The notes beneath the pieces were generated by a model that saw only the letters and a list, made by a program, of their open reading frames with translations, did not search any database and was not told the origin of the DNA. The position numbers were made by a program, and so were the translations under genes. From Spirochaetales bacterium (GTDB lineage Bacteria; Spirochaetota; Spirochaetia; Treponematales; UBA12059), in contig SPCK01000117.1 in assembly GCA_004525355.1 (NCBI GenBank), positions 1 to 6,840 of the forward strand: 6,840 nt of DNA, given 5' to 3'. Positions within the stretch are counted from its first letter, which is position 1. Each line of letters starts with the position of its first letter. Positions 5,320-6,840 of the stretch are shown here, piece by piece.

Positions 5320-6824
5320 GCGCGCCTCGGCGGGCGCTTGCGGGACGGCTGCGGGGTATCCTGGTAGGAAAGCACCTCTATTTCCAGTTGGCGTCGGTAT
5401 TCAAGCAATTGGAGAAGGACCTGCTTGTCCTCGGGCAGCGTATCCAGGCCGGACAGAAGCGCCTGCACGGTCTTGTCGAATCCCGCAAGATCCACTGCCC
5501 CCTCGATGCGCGGGCAGAGGATGCGTCCTGCGCAGAACGACCTCCACCGCGCCGTCTCGGCGGGGGACAGGCTTTCCGGCCAGTTGCGCGCAAACAGGCG
5601 CCGCGTCATCTGATGCAGGCGCTCGTCGACGAAGGGCATTGCGTATGCCTGCGGCCTGGCCTCGACCGGCCCGAGCGTTGCGATCGCCTCGTGGACCGCG
5701 TCCATCGCGTCGCGGTCCTCGTCCCGGAAAAAGCCGCCCGAGTAGATGCGATAGTCTGGATCCGCTTCTACCGTTTCCGGACCCCGGGAAGCGAAAACGG
5801 CAGTCAGTTTCTGGATGAGCCCGGGCTCACGCGAAAGCGCCGCCGCCCGTTCACGTGCTTGTGCCGGATCGAGCCCCAGCCGTTCCGACGCCTGCCCGTC
5901 CAGGATGGACATCGGCGCGAGGTACGGACAGCGCCCGAGGCGCAAGTTGATCAGTGAAATGCGCTCGCCCTCGGCAAGCTCGCCCGCCTTGCCGAAGACG
6001 CGCCTTCGTATCTCGTCCACAGGGAGGTCCACAAGGGGCGACGGATCCTGGCGCAGGTCCACTGCCACCACGCCATCCCGTCGGCCGGGTATCATGCCGA
6101 CCGGCGCCACGATGGTAGTACAGCCCCTGGCGCTCGTGTGCGCAACCGACGTATGCACCAGCGGCTCGTGACCGGACAGGTCCACCAGCGGGCGCAGAGA
6201 ATCGCGGGTACGGTGGCGCCAGTACCAATCATAGAGCCTGGGCTGTCGTTCCCTGACCAGGCGTACCAGGGCCACGGTGGCCTCGATGTCGGCCAGCGCG
6301 TCGTGCGCACGCGTCAGGTCGATGTCGTTGGCCGCGGCCAGGGTGCCCAGCTTGAATTCCGGCTTTCCTTCGGGGCCATCCGGCCAGCGCAAGCCCTCGG
6401 GCCGCAGGTCACGCGCCGCCCTGAACAGGTCGATGACGTCCCATCGGGAGTTGCCGTCGACCCACTCGCGCTCATACGGATCGAACAGGTTTCGGTACAG
6501 CAGGTTGCGAATGAATTCATCGTCGAATTTGATCGAGTTATAGCCGGCGACGCAGGTGCCTGGCGCCAACATCTCGGTGCGGACCGCCTTGGCGAACTGG
6601 TATTCGGTCAATCCCTCTTCGATGGTCTGGCGCGGCGCGATCCGGTGAACCAGGCATGCATAGGGGCTGGGCAGGTAATCGGGGGTTATGCGGTTATAGA
6701 GCGTCAGTCCGCCCGAGATCGGCTTGAGGTCCTCGTCGGTTCGCAAGCACGCGAACTGGGCCACGCGGTCGTGCCGCGGGTCCAGTCCGAAAGTTTCAAG
6801 GTCGTACCACAGGATGCTTGCCAT
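5316..6824 (-). CDS. sbcB: Exodeoxyribonuclease I (3'-5' ssDNA exonuclease)
   Basis: This 502-residue protein degrades single-stranded DNA from the 3' end to mononucleotides and acts in recombination and mismatch repair in the cytoplasm. The N-terminus carries the DEDDh exonuclease signature. D8 and E10 lie in WYDLETFGLDP, D101 in YNSIKFDDEF, and H174 and D179 in RAHDALADIEAT. These five residues match the E. coli ExoI catalytic set (D15, E17, D108, H181, D186) with one constant offset of seven, so the active site looks intact. The middle (about 200-350) fits the SH3-like region and the C-terminal half (about 355-485) the helical ExoI domain. The length is slightly above the 475 residues of E. 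coli, with a basic proline/arginine tail (SRKRPPRRA). The ATG at 6824 was chosen because the motif starts at residue 5 and no upstream in-frame sequence is needed. No Shine-Dalgarno is visible. The stop overlaps the start of the MATE gene (GTGA). Confidence 0.96.
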   Translation of the reverse strand: MASILWYDLETFGLDPRHDRVAQFACLRTDEDLKPISGGLTLYNRITPDYLPSPYACLVHRIAPRQTIEEGLTEYQFAKAVRTEMLAPGTCVAGYNSIKFDDEFIRNLLYRNLFDPYEREWVDGNSRWDVIDLFRAARDLRPEGLRWPDGPEGKPEFKLGTLAAANDIDLTRAHDALADIEATVALVRLVRERQPRLYDWYWRHRTRDSLRPLVDLSGHEPLVHTSVAHTSARGCTTIVAPVGMIPGRRDGVVAVDLRQDPSPLVDLPVDEIRRRVFGKAGELAEGERISLINLRLGRCPYLAPMSILDGQASERLGLDPAQARERAAALSREPGLIQKLTAVFASRGPETVEADPDYRIYSGGFFRDEDRDAMDAVHEAIATLGPVEARPQAYAMPFVDERLHQMTRRLFARNWPESLSPAETARWRSFCAGRILCPRIEGAVDLAGFDKTVQALLSGLDTLPEDKQVLLQLLEYRRQLEIEVLSYQDTPQPSRKRPPRRA

Positions 6825-6831
6825 GGCAGGC

Positions 6832-6837
6832 AGTATA
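6832..6837 (-). promoter_or_regulatory. Possible -10 box close to the sbcB start
   Basis: TATACT on the minus strand ends seven bases before the sbcB ATG. If used, transcription would begin at or next to the ATG, giving a leaderless message. This agrees with the lack of a Shine-Dalgarno in the 16 available upstream bases. The -35 region lies outside the window, so this is weak. Confidence 0.3.
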
Positions 6838-6840
6838 ACC

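Noticed and set aside
5388..5957. Plus-strand open frame of 189 codons opposite sbcB
   Set aside because: It is a shadow of a GC-rich conserved gene, with no motif or ribosome-binding site.

Overview
All recognisable genes lie on the minus strand, so transcription runs from position 6840 towards position 1. The right half (about 3967-6824) is GC-rich and looks chromosomal: exodeoxyribonuclease I (sbcB), whose stop codon overlaps the GTG start of a MATE-family multidrug/metabolite efflux transporter. SbcB-type exonuclease I is mainly a proteobacterial (especially gammaproteobacterial) protein, and sampled lines here reach about 63% GC. A GC-rich proteobacterium or a relative is therefore the best guess, but the window does not settle the taxon.

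A gap of about 110 bp (3857-3966) separates the transporter from an accessory cassette. The gap holds a convincing sigma70-type promoter (TTGACA, 17 bp, TACTAT) whose spacer is almost entirely a small palindrome, followed by a good ribosome-binding site. The promoter drives a 949-residue MmeI-like (type IIL) restriction-modification enzyme with an intact D-X9-E-X-K nuclease motif, the SAM-binding motif and the NPPF catalytic motif in one chain. Its stop overlaps the start of a DUF4258-family putative toxin by four bases (ATGA). That gene's stop overlaps the start of a YgiT/MqsA-type zinc-finger antitoxin by another ATGA. Restriction-modification and toxin-antitoxin thus form one translationally coupled three-gene operon.

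Downstream (positions 1-474) lies a graveyard of the same kind of cassette. It contains a second zinc-finger antitoxin that has lost its middle, including the second CxxC (346-474), a 29-residue remnant of the C-terminus of a diverged second MmeI-like enzyme (112-198), and two inverted repeats (202-261 and 309-408). The intact MmeI-like gene carries an in-frame, hairpin-rich insert (1289-1375) at the linker just before the same C-terminal segment seen in the remnant. Palindromic elements therefore sit next to this segment in both copies.

The middle of the MmeI-like gene, roughly the part holding the target-recognition domain, is visibly AT-richer than its first half. This suggests a mosaic gene or lateral acquisition. 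The most interesting signals are the R-M/toxin-antitoxin coupling, the decayed second cassette, the palindromic insert inside the enzyme, and the palindrome lodged between the -35 and -10 boxes. No RNA genes, CRISPR arrays or complete insertion sequences were seen.
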